Assembly: GCF_001864895.1 (NCBI RefSeq)
Contig: NZ_MJGO01000023.1
Location: 381,411-445,410, forward strand
Length of the DNA stretch: 64,000 nt
Reading direction: 5' to 3'
Source of the DNA: Curtobacterium sp. MCBA15_009
GTDB taxonomy: Bacteria > Actinomycetota > Actinomycetes > Actinomycetales > Microbacteriaceae
Shown: piece by piece, positions 42,867 through 51,316 of the stretch
How the letters are laid out: every line of letters starts with the position of its first letter
Position numbering within the stretch: the stretch's first letter is position 1
Translations under genes and position numbers: made by a program
Notes under the pieces: model-generated
What the model was told of the DNA's origin: nothing
Databases searched by the model: none
Seen by the model: the letters and a program-made list of their open reading frames with translations, nothing else

Positions 42867-43877
42867 TCAGGTCGTCTTCTTCGCCCGCGAGGGCTGCACG
42901 CGCGGCGGTTCGCCGGGCATCTTCGGGAAGTCCGGCGGGAACGGCAGCTCCCCCAGGCCGTCCGCCAGGTCGCGGTCCCACCACTCCAGCAGCGGTGCGA
43001 TCGAGCCGGGGGTCTCGCCCATCGTCTGCCACGGGTCGCCCGTCGACCGCAGCCGCTCCGGCACGGTCCGGACCGTGAACGCCGTCGGGTCGACGTCGGG
43101 CAGCTCGTCCCAGGTGACGGGCGTGGACACCGACGCGTGCGGGAGCGCCCGCGGGCTGTAGGCACCGGCCATCGTCCGGTCCCGGTTCGCCTGGTTGAAG
43201 TCGACGAACACGCGCTGGCCGCGCTCCTCCTTCCACCACGCGGTCGTCACCCGGTCCGGCATGCGCCGTTCGAGTTCCCGTGCCGCGGCGATGACGGCGT
43301 GCCGCACGTCGAGGAACTCGTGCTCCGGGGTGATCGGCGCGAACACGTGCAGGCCGCGGTTGCCGCTCGTCTTGATCCACGTGGTCAGCCCGACCTCGTC
43401 GAGGACCTTCCGGAGCTCCTGCGCCACCGGCACGGTGTCCGAGAAGTCCGTGCCGGGCTGCGGGTCGAGGTCGATGCGGAGCTGGTCGGGGTGGTCGCTG
43501 TCCCCGGCTCGCGAGGCCCACGGGTGGAACACCACCGTGTTCATCTGCGCAGCCCACACCGCCACGGCCGGCTCGTCGACGACGAGCTGCGGGTGGGACC
43601 GGCCGCTCGCGTACGTCACCGTCACGGAGCGGACGTAGTCGGGAGCGCCCTTCGGCGGGTTCTTCGAGAAGAACTGCTCGCCGTCGATGCCGCCGGGGAA
43701 CCGCTGCAACGAGATCGGGCGGTCGCCGTTCGCCCGGACGAAGGCGTCGCCCACGTCGACGAGGTACTGTGCCAGGTCGCCCTTGGTGATGCCCGCCTCT
43801 GCCCAGAGCACCCGCGAGGGGCTGCTGATCCGGACCTCGCGGTCGCCCACGCGGACCGTCGTCGCTTCGCTCGCCAT
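42867..43877 (-). CDS. LigD-type NHEJ polymerase domain protein
   Basis: A 336-aa stand-alone PolDom of the archaeo-eukaryotic primase fold. Metal-binding Asp136 and Asp138 lie in RIDLDPQPG, after MNTVVFHPWASR. WIKTSGNRGLHVFAPI carries the nucleotide-binding His, and RVFVDFNQANRDRT the third Asp. FFSKNPPKGAPDYVR binds the 5'-phosphate. In mycobacteria such PolDoms fill gaps with ribo- or deoxynucleotides together with LigC or LigD. Neither Ku nor a ligase-nuclease fusion is present in the window. The ATG at 43877 is divergent from the DUF429 gene. Confidence 0.92.
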   Translation of the reverse strand: MASEATTVRVGDREVRISSPSRVLWAEAGITKGDLAQYLVDVGDAFVRANGDRPISLQRFPGGIDGEQFFSKNPPKGAPDYVRSVTVTYASGRSHPQLVVDEPAVAVWAAQMNTVVFHPWASRAGDSDHPDQLRIDLDPQPGTDFSDTVPVAQELRKVLDEVGLTTWIKTSGNRGLHVFAPITPEHEFLDVRHAVIAAARELERRMPDRVTTAWWKEERGQRVFVDFNQANRDRTMAGAYSPRALPHASVSTPVTWDELPDVDPTAFTVRTVPERLRSTGDPWQTMGETPGSIAPLLEWWDRDLADGLGELPFPPDFPKMPGEPPRVQPSRAKKTT

Positions 43878-43909
43878 GCAGCGGACCGTACACGGGGCAG
43901 GATGGACGG

Positions 43910-44746
43910 GTGAGCGACTACCTCGGCGTGGACCTGGCGTGGGGGCTCGGCACCCCGGACCGCGCGCCGAACGAGACCGGCCTGGTCGCCATGGGGGCCG
44001 ACGGCACCGTCATCGACGCCGGCTGGGCCCGCGGGGTCGACGCCGTCGCCGCGTGGATCACCGCACACGTCGGCCCGCGGACGCTCATCGCCGTCGACGC
44101 CTCACTCGTCGTGACGAACCCCACGGGCATCCGCGAGGCCGAACGGCAGGTCGGGCAACGCTACGGCCGGTGGAAGGTCGCGGCGAACCCGACGAACCTG
44201 GCGTCCGCGGCGAGCGCCGGCGCCCGGCTGCTCGACGTCCTCACGGCGCACGGCATCGGGTACGTGTCGTCGACGGCGGCCATGCGGGCGCGCACCGGAC
44301 CGGTGGCGTTCGAGTGCTACCCGTACACGACCCTGGTCGGCGTCGAGGAGCTCGGCTACGACGTCGAGCGGCCGCGCTACAAGCGCCTCGACCTGCGCAT
44401 CCCCGCCGCCGAGGCGCGGACCCGCCGCGCTGCCGCCTTCGACGAACTCGTCCGTCGGCTGCGGGAGACCCCGCTCGACCCGCCGCTGTCGCTCGACTCG
44501 CACCCGCTGACCGCCGGGCTCGCCGACCCGTCGGTGCTGCACGGTCCGACGCACAAGCACCGCGAGGACCTGCTCGACGGCGCCCTGTGCGCCTGGACCG
44601 CCGCGTTCTGGGAGCGGCACGGCGACGACCGCGTGCAGGTCCTGGGGGCCGAGCCGGGCCTCCCCACCGACCCGGCGGACGAGGCGGGCCGCCAGCCCGT
44701 CGTGGTGGCGCTGGCACGCCCGTCGCAGCGGGGGCCGCGCGGCTAG
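43910..44746 (+). CDS. DUF429 protein (RNase H-like fold)
   Basis: A 278-aa protein of the DUF429 family. Strand 1 has YLGVDLAWGLG (Asp of the RNase H-like fold), then LIAVDASLVVTNPTG, FECYPYTTLVG and KHREDLLDGALCAWTAAFW. The conserved acidic residues in GVDLAW, VDAS and HRxDxxDAxxCA-type sequence suggest a metal site. Activity is not known. GTG at 43910 with caggatgg upstream. It lies between the LigD-type polymerase and a glycosyltransferase and runs 9 bp into the next gene's spacing. Confidence 0.9.
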   Translation: MSDYLGVDLAWGLGTPDRAPNETGLVAMGADGTVIDAGWARGVDAVAAWITAHVGPRTLIAVDASLVVTNPTGIREAERQVGQRYGRWKVAANPTNLASAASAGARLLDVLTAHGIGYVSSTAAMRARTGPVAFECYPYTTLVGVEELGYDVERPRYKRLDLRIPAAEARTRRAAAFDELVRRLRETPLDPPLSLDSHPLTAGLADPSVLHGPTHKHREDLLDGALCAWTAAFWERHGDDRVQVLGAEPGLPTDPADEAGRQPVVVALARPSQRGPRG

Positions 44747-44755
44747 GCTGGCTCG

Positions 44756-45958
44756 GTGAGCACCACCACCGAACCCCTGCGCATCGGGCTGGTGTCGCTG
44801 CACACCTCCCCCGGCGACGAACCCGGCTCGGGCGAGGTCGGCGGGATGAACGTCGTCGTCCGACACCAGGCCGAGGCCCTGGCCGACCTCGGCCACCACG
44901 TCGACATCGTCACCCGCCGGTCCGCCCCGAGCCAGCCGGACTCGGTGTCGCTCGTGCCGGGCGTGTGCCTGCGGTTCGTGTCCGCCGGTCCCGCGCAGCC
45001 GGTGCCGAAGGGCGAGCACGACGCCTTCATCGAACCGTTCCGCCGCGAACTCGAACAGCTCGGCCCGTACGACGTGCTGCACTCGCACCACTGGTTCTCC
45101 GGCGCAGCGGCGTTGCCCGTCGCCCGGGAGCGCGGCGTGCCGCACGTGCAGTCCTTCCACTCGATCGCCGCCGACCCAGAGACCCCGCTGTCCGAGGGCG
45201 AGCGCCCCGAGTCCGCCGGGCGCATCGCCGGCGAGGAACTGCTCGCCCAGGGGTCCGACGCCGTCGTCGTGGTGTCCGAGGCCGAGGCCGCCACCGTCCG
45301 CACGCGACTCGGCGGCGACGACGCCCGCATCTGGATCGTGCCGCCGGGCGTCGACGGTTCCGTCTTCCGCCCCGCCGGATCGAGCGCGCGCCGTGCCGCC
45401 ACGCCCTACGTCGTCGCGGCGGCACGCGTGCAGCCGCTCAAGGGACTGGACCTGGCGATCGAGGCGATCGCCGGCATCAGCCAGGAGGCCCGCCCCACCC
45501 TGGTCATCGCGGGCGACGCCTCGAGCGAGGCGGGCGACTACGTGGACGAACTGCGTCGGCTCGCCGCCGCGCACGGCATCGCCGACCAGGTCACCTTCAT
45601 CGGGCCGCAGTCGCGCGCCGACCTGGCGTTCCTGTTCCGCGGCGCGGCCGCCGTGCTCGTGCCGTCGCACTCGGAGACGTACGGACTCGTCGCGCTCGAG
45701 GGCTCGGCGTCCGGGGTGCCGGTCGTCGCCGCCGCTGCCGGCGGGCTGCGCGAGGCCGTGGTCGACGGCGAGACGGGCGTCGTGCTCGAGTCCCGCGACC
45801 CGGCGGTGTGGGCGGCGGAGATCGAACGGATCCTGACCGACGAGCAGTACGCGTCCGGCCTGGCGTCGGCGGGTCGGGAGCACGCGGAGCGGCTCAGCTG
45901 GGAACGGTCGGCGTCCGGGCTCGAGGCCGTCTACCGCCGGGTGCTCGGACGCCCGTGA
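44756..45958 (+). CDS. Family 4 glycosyltransferase, MshA-like
   Basis: A 400-aa GT-B enzyme. The acceptor loop GSGEVGGMNVVVRHQAEALA and DVLHSHHWFSGAAALPVARE match the D-inositol-3-phosphate glycosyltransferase MshA group of mycothiol synthesis. IVPPGVD and the donor EX7E motif (SHSETYGLVALEGSASGVPV) are in place. It is shorter than typical MshA (about 430 aa), so a different sugar acceptor is possible. GTG at 44756; co-translated with the UDG gene through GTGA. No other mycothiol genes are in the window. Confidence 0.85.
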   Translation: MSTTTEPLRIGLVSLHTSPGDEPGSGEVGGMNVVVRHQAEALADLGHHVDIVTRRSAPSQPDSVSLVPGVCLRFVSAGPAQPVPKGEHDAFIEPFRRELEQLGPYDVLHSHHWFSGAAALPVARERGVPHVQSFHSIAADPETPLSEGERPESAGRIAGEELLAQGSDAVVVVSEAEAATVRTRLGGDDARIWIVPPGVDGSVFRPAGSSARRAATPYVVAAARVQPLKGLDLAIEAIAGISQEARPTLVIAGDASSEAGDYVDELRRLAAAHGIADQVTFIGPQSRADLAFLFRGAAAVLVPSHSETYGLVALEGSASGVPVVAAAAGGLREAVVDGETGVVLESRDPAVWAAEIERILTDEQYASGLASAGREHAERLSWERSASGLEAVYRRVLGRP

Positions 45959-46551
45959 TCGACCAGCGCTTCTGGGACGCCCTCGACGCCGTCCCGGTCG
46001 AGTCCGACGCCGAGGCGCTCTACGACGTCCGCTCCGCCGAGGGCCGCCTGCGCCGCGAGAACCTGTCCCGGTACCTCGACCGGCTCGCACCGACGGCGGA
46101 CACCCTGCTCGTCGCCGAGGCCCCGGGCTGGCGCGGGATGACGAACACGGGGATCCCCTTCACGAGCATGCGGGAGCTGGGGCCGGGGTACCTCGTGCCG
46201 CCGGAGCCGACCGCGCCGTGGGAGGCGTCGTCGCGCGTCGTGCACGCCGCACTGGCGGGTCGGAGCGGCCCGCTCCCGGTCGCGTGGGCGATCTTCCCGC
46301 ACCACCCCTTCGTGGCGCCGGACCGGCTGACGAACCGGACGCCGCGCCCTGCCGAGGTCCGTTCGGGCGCGCCGGTGGCCCTCGCCCTGCTCGAGGCCCT
46401 CGGCGGCGTCGACCGGGTCCGGGTCGTCGCGGTCGGGCGGAAGGCGCAGGGCGCGCTCGCACTGGCCGGCATCGACGCGGTCGCCGTCCGGCACCCCGCA
46501 CAGGGCGGTGCCCGGCAGTTCACCGAGCAGGTACAGGCACTGCTGCGCTGA
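45955..46551 (+). CDS. Uracil-DNA glycosylase superfamily protein
   Basis: A 198-aa UDG-fold protein. The water-activating region is LLVAEAPGWRGMTNTGIPFT (52-70), then a central VAWAIFPHHPF, and the C-terminal VVAVGRKAQGAL with AVRHPAQGGARQF as the DNA-intercalating HPxxGG-type loop. The GEAPG motif is changed to AEAPG. It should remove uracil or a related damaged base. GTG at 45955 overlaps the glycosyltransferase stop. It converges with the DUF6892-like gene after 9 bp. Confidence 0.88.
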   Translation: MIDQRFWDALDAVPVESDAEALYDVRSAEGRLRRENLSRYLDRLAPTADTLLVAEAPGWRGMTNTGIPFTSMRELGPGYLVPPEPTAPWEASSRVVHAALAGRSGPLPVAWAIFPHHPFVAPDRLTNRTPRPAEVRSGAPVALALLEALGGVDRVRVVAVGRKAQGALALAGIDAVAVRHPAQGGARQFTEQVQALLR

Positions 46552-46560
46552 GGCCCGGCG

Positions 46561-46989
46561 TCAGGCGGAGCGGACCTCGACGCCCTTCGCCTGCAGCCGC
46601 TCGGCGACGTGCGCCGGCAGCGGTGCGGCGACGAAGACGGTGCTCAGCTCCGGCAGGTCCAGCACGTCGTCCCAGTTCTGCGGGTCGAAGCGGTCGTCCG
46701 AGCCGTCCCAGCCGGGGTGCACGTCCTGCAGGACCTCGAGGTCGGAGTCGACCGTCAGCTCGGTGACCAGGGCCAGCTGCGACGGCAGGAGGTCGAGGTC
46801 GTCGTAGTACTCGCGCGCCCGGTCGTCCTGCCCGTCGACGTCGACGTCCTCGCCGGTCTCGTCCTCGGCGTCGGGGTCGTACGGGTCGAGCACGTCGAGG
46901 TCGTAGCAGAGCACGTCGAGCACCAGCAGCTTCGCGTTGAAGTCGGCGAACTCGACGGGTTCCTCGGTGGTGTTCGAGTCGTGGTCCAT
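46561..46989 (-). CDS. Acidic hypothetical protein (DUF6892-like)
   Basis: A 142-aa strongly acidic protein. It starts with EEPVEFADFNAKLLVLDVLC, has an Asp/Glu-rich middle (DPYDPDAEDETGEDVDVDGQ), then LLPSQLALVTELTVDSDLEV, a GWDGSDDRFDPQNWDDVLDL core and VFVAAPLPAHVA. The order FxDFNxKL ... WDGxDDxF ... LPxLxxV recalls the DUF6892 family as I remember it. Members often sit with immunity-type genes in toxin systems, but no toxin lies next to it here. The ATG at 46989 is the only candidate start. Function unknown. Confidence 0.75.
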   Translation of the reverse strand: MDHDSNTTEEPVEFADFNAKLLVLDVLCYDLDVLDPYDPDAEDETGEDVDVDGQDDRAREYYDDLDLLPSQLALVTELTVDSDLEVLQDVHPGWDGSDDRFDPQNWDDVLDLPELSTVFVAAPLPAHVAERLQAKGVEVRSA

Positions 46990-47087
46990 GGCCCGGAGCG
47001 TATTCGCCGTCGGGTCACCGTGTTGCGATCTCGAGAAACCTTCCTGTGGGACTGGACAGGATGCCCTGCCCCGCGAAAGGGTGACGC

Positions 47088-48542
47088 ATGGCCACCACCA
47101 ACACGGACCGCCCGAAGCAGGAGCAGACCGAGCTCCGCAGGGTCATCGGTCCCAAGCTGCTGCTGCTCTTCATCGTCGGCGACATCCTCGGCACGGGTGT
47201 CTACGCACTGACCGGACAGGTCGCCGCAGAGGTCGGCGGAGCAGCGTGGCTGCCCTTCCTCATCGCGTTCGCGGTCGCGCTGCTGACGGCGTTCTCGTAC
47301 CTGGAGCTCGTCACGAAGTACCCGCAGACCGCGGGTGCGGCGCTCTACGTGCACAAGGCGTTCGGCATCCACTTCCTGACCTTCATCGTCACGTTCATCG
47401 TCATGTGCTCCGGCATCACCTCGGCATCGACGGCCTCGCGGGCGTTCGCCGCGAACCTCGGCGCCGGGTTCGGCCTCGAGCTGCCGAACGCGGCCGTGAT
47501 GCTCATCGGGATGGGCTTCATGCTCGCCGTGATGGCCGTCAACTTCCGCGGGGTGAGCGAGAGCGTCAAGACGAACGTCGTGCTCACCTTGGTCGAGCTC
47601 TCCGGTCTCGTGATGGTGATCCTCATCGGCTTCTGGGCGATCGCCGGCGGCAACGCGGACTTCTCGCGCGTGGTCATGTTCGAGACCCCCGAGGACAAGG
47701 GCCTGCTGCTCTCCGTCAGCACGGCGACCTCGCTGGCGTTCTTCGCCATGGTCGGCTTCGAGGACTCGGTCAACATGGCCGAGGAGACGAAGGACCCCTC
47801 GCGCATCTTCCCGAAGGTCATGCTCACCGGCCTCGGCATCACCGCCGTGATCTACGTGCTCGTGTCCATCTGCGCCGTCGCGGTCGTGCCGATCGGCGAA
47901 CTGGCCGGCAACGAGACCCCGCTCGTGACGGTCGTGCAGACCGCGGCGCCGGACTTCCCGATCGCCGACCTGCTGCCGTTCATCTCGATGTTCGCCGTCG
48001 CGAACACCGCGCTGATCAACATGATGATGGCCTCCCGTCTGCTGTACGGCATGAGCAAGCAGGGCGTGCTGCCCGGCTTCCTGGCCCGCGTCTCCCCCAC
48101 CCGCCGCACGCCGTCGACCGCGATCGTCTTCACGACGCTCATCTCGCTCGCGCTGATCGGCTGGGTGTCGCTCGACCCCGACTCGCCCATCGTGGTCGTC
48201 CTCGGCGGCACCACCTCGCTCCTGCTGCTCTCGGTCTTCGCGATCGTGAACGTCACCGTCCTGGTGCTCCGGCGGGACAAGGTCGACCACCGGCACTTCC
48301 GTGCCGGCGTCGTCATCCCCGCGATCGGCATCGTGACCTGCCTGTGGCTCGTCCTGCCGTTCTCGTCCGGCCGCGACCCGCAGCAGTACCAGATCGCCGG
48401 CGCCCTGCTGGCGCTGGGCGTCGTGCTGTGGCTCGTGACGTGGTTCACGCACGGGCGGAAGCAGGCCGAGAAGGCCCCGACCGGACTCGTCACGGAACCC
48501 ACGAAGGTGCAGCGGCCGCCGCACGGCGACCGTGACTCGTGA
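47088..48542 (+). CDS. APC-family amino acid permease
   Basis: A 484-aa transporter with about 12 membrane segments. Segment 1 has LLLLFIVGDILGTGVYALTG, the GxG-type substrate loop. FFAMVGFEDSVNMAEETKDP is the helix-6 motif, and ISMFAVANTALINMMMASRL and YGMSKQGVLPGFLARV follow. These match amino acid:cation symporters or exchangers. The substrate is unassigned. Aaaggg lies 6 nt before the ATG. The stop is overlapped (TGATG) by a 44-aa membrane peptide gene. Confidence 0.93.
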   Translation: MATTNTDRPKQEQTELRRVIGPKLLLLFIVGDILGTGVYALTGQVAAEVGGAAWLPFLIAFAVALLTAFSYLELVTKYPQTAGAALYVHKAFGIHFLTFIVTFIVMCSGITSASTASRAFAANLGAGFGLELPNAAVMLIGMGFMLAVMAVNFRGVSESVKTNVVLTLVELSGLVMVILIGFWAIAGGNADFSRVVMFETPEDKGLLLSVSTATSLAFFAMVGFEDSVNMAEETKDPSRIFPKVMLTGLGITAVIYVLVSICAVAVVPIGELAGNETPLVTVVQTAAPDFPIADLLPFISMFAVANTALINMMMASRLLYGMSKQGVLPGFLARVSPTRRTPSTAIVFTTLISLALIGWVSLDPDSPIVVVLGGTTSLLLLSVFAIVNVTVLVLRRDKVDHRHFRAGVVIPAIGIVTCLWLVLPFSSGRDPQQYQIAGALLALGVVLWLVTWFTHGRKQAEKAPTGLVTEPTKVQRPPHGDRDS

Positions 48543-48676
48543 TGGACACCACGAACGTCATCTGGACCGTCGTGATCGCGGCGATCGCCGTCCTGTCGTT
48601 GTCCGCCGGAGGCTGGCGCCTCCGCCGAACGCGCCGTGACCACCACGACGACGGGCCCGCCGGGACCGACCGCTGA
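48542..48676 (+). CDS. 44-aa single-pass membrane peptide coupled to the permease
   Basis: A short gene whose ATG shares a base with the permease TGA. The product starts MDTTNVIWTVVIAAIAVLSL, forming one membrane helix, then WRLRRTRRDHHDDGPAGTDR. A helix followed by Arg/His residues fits an N-out small protein. Coupled stop-start and position suggest an accessory subunit or regulator of the transporter; no family is known to me. Confidence 0.6.
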   Translation: MDTTNVIWTVVIAAIAVLSLSAGGWRLRRTRRDHHDDGPAGTDR

Positions 48677-48677
48677 A

Positions 48678-48764
48678 CGATCGCCGGCACACCACTGCCC
48701 GAGCGCGGACCGACCATTGACCGATCGCTGGCACACCACTGCCCGAGCGCGGACCGACCGTTGA
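48678..48764. repeat. Tandem 43-bp direct repeat
   Basis: Two copies (48678-48720 and 48722-48764) differ at two positions. A gaccgct-type repeat follows to about 48803. The tract lies after the coupled peptide gene. Confidence 0.85.
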
Positions 48765-48804
48765 GCGCAGACCGCAGACCGCTGACCGCTGACCGCTGAC
48801 CGAG

Positions 48805-48845
48805 CCGCACCCGCGCGGGCGGGTCCCCCGATCGGGCGGGTGCGG
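48805..48845. terminator. Hairpin terminator
   Basis: A 10-bp stem (ccgcacccgc / gcgggtgcgg) with a 21-nt loop. It ends the permease unit and lies upstream of the exported-protein gene. Confidence 0.6.
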
Positions 48846-48913
48846 TTCCCAGGCGGTGCCCGTACGCTCGTCGTGCTCTTCCTGCCCGGTCCCGCCCGTC
48901 GAGAGGTCCTGCC

Positions 48914-49534
48914 ATGCGCCGAGTCGGCATCACCCTGGCGTCGGTGTTCGGCGCCGGCATCGTGGTGGTCGGCATCGGCGTGGTCGTGCTCGTGGTGATC
49001 GCGGTCAACTCGATCGCCGGGATCGCCGGGTCGAGCGCCGCCGAGTCGAAGCCGGCCTGCCCCCAGGTGGCATCGAAGACGGTCGGCGGGCTCGTCGTGC
49101 CGGCCGGTCCCATCGCGGGCTTCTGCCAGGACCGGCTCGTCAACGCCGCCGCGGTGATCCAGGCGGCGCGGACGCTCGGCATCGGGCCGCACACGCAGGC
49201 CGTGGGCGTGATGACCGCGATCGGCGAGTCGAGCCTGGTCAACCTCGACCACGGCGACGCGGCGGGGCCGGACAGCCGCGGCCTGTTCCAGCAGCGCGAC
49301 AACGGCGCGTGGGGCACGTACGAGCAGCGGATGGACCCGTACACCGCGGCGTCGATGTTCTACGCGAAGCTCGTGAAGGTGCCGGGCTGGAAGACGATGA
49401 CCCCGACGCAGATGGCGCACGCCGTGCAGGTCAACTCGGACCCGGAGCACTACGCGAAGTTCTGGCCGGAGGCGAAGGCCGTCGTCGAGGGGTTGACGGG
49501 CGAGACCGTGCCGGACACCGCGCCGACGTCCTGA
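48914..49534 (+). CDS. Exported lysozyme-like (SLT-type) protein
   Basis: A 206-aa protein with an N-terminal membrane segment (VFGAGIVVVGIGVVVLVVIA). The outer part has AVGVMTAIGESSLVNLDHGD and SRGLFQQRDNGAWGTYEQRM, the pattern of lysozyme-like transglycosylase domains with catalytic Glu105. DPYTAASMFYAKL follows. This domain is common in actinobacterial exported proteins and conjugation-type murein hydrolases. Nothing else conjugative is nearby. The ATG has gagagg 7 nt upstream. Likely local cell-wall remodelling. Confidence 0.85.
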   Translation: MRRVGITLASVFGAGIVVVGIGVVVLVVIAVNSIAGIAGSSAAESKPACPQVASKTVGGLVVPAGPIAGFCQDRLVNAAAVIQAARTLGIGPHTQAVGVMTAIGESSLVNLDHGDAAGPDSRGLFQQRDNGAWGTYEQRMDPYTAASMFYAKLVKVPGWKTMTPTQMAHAVQVNSDPEHYAKFWPEAKAVVEGLTGETVPDTAPTS

Positions 49535-49538
49535 CCCG

Positions 49539-49964
49539 TCACGACGCCACCGCCTCGGGCCGGTCGAGGTCCTCGAGCTCGACCATCGCCGCGCCGAGCG
49601 CGTGCACGACGACCTGACCGCGCAGACGGACGCGGTGGTCCTCGAAGGAACAGGCGCAGGCGTCGACCCACTCCCAGTCGGCGGGGAACAGCCGGTCGGC
49701 GCCGGGGCGTTCCCAGACGAGGACGACCTCTGCCGCGCCGATCTGCTCGACGATGTCCCGCACGAGCGAGGCGAAGTCGTCCACGTGCTCGTCCGGTTCG
49801 TACGGCAGGTCGGCGATCGGGATGAGGAACGGGACGGGGACGGCTCGGTCGTCGAGGAACAGCACCCAGCACTGCCGGGTGACCGGACCGTCGACGACCG
49901 CGGCGACGAGCTGGACGACGTCGTCGTCGGTGCGGACGGGGGTACGGATGAGGCGGTCGAGCAT
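49539..49964 (-). CDS. Hypothetical protein, 141 aa
   Basis: A small soluble protein. It starts MLDRLIRTPVRTDDDVVQLV, with VTRQCWVLFLDDRAVPVPFL as a beta pair and EVVLVWERPGADRLFPADWE in the centre. The end has VRLRGQVVVHALGAAMVELE. GAGAGAGA lies a few nt before the ATG at 49964; an ATG at 49979 adds five residues. I do not recognise the family. It may relate to small proteins of the DUF4192 type, a weak impression. Confidence 0.75.
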   Translation of the reverse strand: MLDRLIRTPVRTDDDVVQLVAAVVDGPVTRQCWVLFLDDRAVPVPFLIPIADLPYEPDEHVDDFASLVRDIVEQIGAAEVVLVWERPGADRLFPADWEWVDACACSFEDHRVRLRGQVVVHALGAAMVELEDLDRPEAVAS

Positions 49965-50086
49965 GTCTCTCTCTGGCATGCCCCCAGCGTGTCCGCCACC
50001 AGTGCAGCAACCGGGGCCCGACGGCGCATCTGTGGACGACGGCGCCGCACTACCACCTGTGGAGGACCAGTCCCCCATCGACGGTG

Positions 50087-50497
50087 TCAGAAGCCGCGCG
50101 TCACCGAGCTGCCGACGAGCAGCTGCACCACGGCGAACACCGCGACCACGGCCACGATCGCGACGAGCGGCACCGGCCAGGCCCACCGCCGTCGCACCAG
50201 CCGGACCACGGTCACCACGATCGCCACGACGGCGACGAGTGCGACGAGCACCGGGCCGATGAAGACCGCCGTGCCGCCGAGCGCCTCGTTGCACGAGTTG
50301 CCCGGTGCCGCACACGAGCTGAACGCCAGGCGCATGAACACGATGCCCCAGGCCGCGACCAGCGAGCCCAGCGTGAGCACCGCGAGCAGCACCGTCGAGG
50401 CGACCACGTCGGCGACGCGACGGCCGCCGACCAGGGGGTGCCGGGTCTCCTGACCGGGTGCGGCCGGAGCCGACCCGACCGGGTCGGGCCCGGCCAT
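50087..50497 (-). CDS. Small membrane protein, 136 aa
   Basis: Three predicted helices: VVASTVLLAVLTLGSLVAAW, VFIGPVLVALVAVVAIVVTV and WPVPLVAIVAVVAVFAVVQL, with a short extracellular Cys-containing loop (FSSCAAPGNSCNEALGG). The ATG at 50497 overlaps the DoxX stop (TGATG). The paired cysteines in the loop may form a disulfide. No family is recognised. Confidence 0.8.
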   Translation of the reverse strand: MAGPDPVGSAPAAPGQETRHPLVGGRRVADVVASTVLLAVLTLGSLVAAWGIVFMRLAFSSCAAPGNSCNEALGGTAVFIGPVLVALVAVVAIVVTVVRLVRRRWAWPVPLVAIVAVVAVFAVVQLLVGSSVTRGF

Positions 50498-50877
50498 CAG
50501 CGACGCCGACCGCGCGTCGACCAGAGCGCGGCGGCGATGAGCAGGGGCTGCCCGAACAGGCGGGCGATGCGCTTCTCGTCGCTGTCCAGTCCGAAGGCGT
50601 CGCGTCGGTTCACCCACTGCGACAGGTTGCCCGGGAAGATGACCGTGAAGAACAGGGCAGCGACCTTGCCGACCGTGCGGCGGGCACCCGCCGGGGCGAG
50701 CAGCAGCGCCGAACCGAGCCCGATCTCGGCGACGCCCGAGGCGAGCACCGTCGTGTCCTCGTCGAGGGGCACGAAGTCGGGCACCTGGGCCGTGAACTCC
50801 TTGCGGGCGAACGTCAGGTGGCTCGTCCCGGCGAACACGAGGGCCAGGCCGAGCAGGACACGGAGGAAGGAACGCAT
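50497..50877 (-). CDS. DoxX-family membrane protein
   Basis: A 126-aa four-helix protein of the DoxX group. It starts MRSFLRVLLGLALVFAGTSH and has LTFARKEFTAQVPDFVPLDE and LASGVAEIGLGSALLLA. FTVIFPGNLSQWVNRRDAFG follows. DoxX-like proteins take part in redox or thiol reactions at the membrane; the specific role is unknown. The ATG at 50877 has aggaagg upstream. First gene of a pair with the 136-aa membrane protein. Confidence 0.87.
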   Translation of the reverse strand: MRSFLRVLLGLALVFAGTSHLTFARKEFTAQVPDFVPLDEDTTVLASGVAEIGLGSALLLAPAGARRTVGKVAALFFTVIFPGNLSQWVNRRDAFGLDSDEKRIARLFGQPLLIAAALWSTRGRRR

Positions 50878-50956
50878 GGGTCCATCGTGCCCGCTCCCGA
50901 CGGGCCGTGACCGCCGGACGCGCGCGAGCGGGCCCCGACTCGCTACATTCGGTTCC

Positions 50957-51289
50957 ATGGGAGCCGTCGCCCCGGACCACGAGCCGCCAGCAGCCCCGGC
51001 GACCTTCGCCGTGCTGCTCGGCCCGGTGGCCTTCTACCTCGGGATCATCGTCCCCGCGCAGTCGACCATCCGCCACGTGCTGCTCGGTGCGGTGTTCGGG
51101 GTCCTCTGCCTGCTGTGCGGGTGGCGGGCGCTCCGCATCGCGGGCCGCAGGGTCGGCGTGCGCGTGTGGTCGTGGATCGGCATGGTCATCGGCGCGGCCG
51201 GACTGGTGATGCTCGTCTGGCAGGTCCTGGTCATCGTGACCGGCGGGGCGTTCCCGTCGCCGTTCTGGTCGCCGTACGCGAACCGCTGA
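50957..51289 (+). CDS. Small membrane protein, 110 aa
   Basis: A three-helix protein: FAVLLGPVAFYLGIIVPAQS, VLLGAVFGVLCLLCGWRAL and IGMVIGAAGLVMLVWQVLVI. It starts at the ATG at 50957; longer in-frame frames upstream are Arg/Ala-rich shadows. It is divergent from DoxX with a 79-bp gap. The C-terminal GGAFPSPFWSPYANR is polar. Function unknown. Confidence 0.75.
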   Translation: MGAVAPDHEPPAAPATFAVLLGPVAFYLGIIVPAQSTIRHVLLGAVFGVLCLLCGWRALRIAGRRVGVRVWSWIGMVIGAAGLVMLVWQVLVIVTGGAFPSPFWSPYANR

Positions 51290-51316
51290 CGCGGAAGCGC
51301 ACGCCGGCGCCGCGGG

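Noticed and set aside
47000-47087. Riboswitch ahead of the APC permease
   Set aside because: Only a short stem (cctgt / acagg) is present; no consensus core of guanidine, lysine or other known classes could be matched.
48914-49534. Part of a conjugative element
   Set aside because: The lysozyme-like domain occurs in such elements, but no relaxase, coupling protein or integrase is near.
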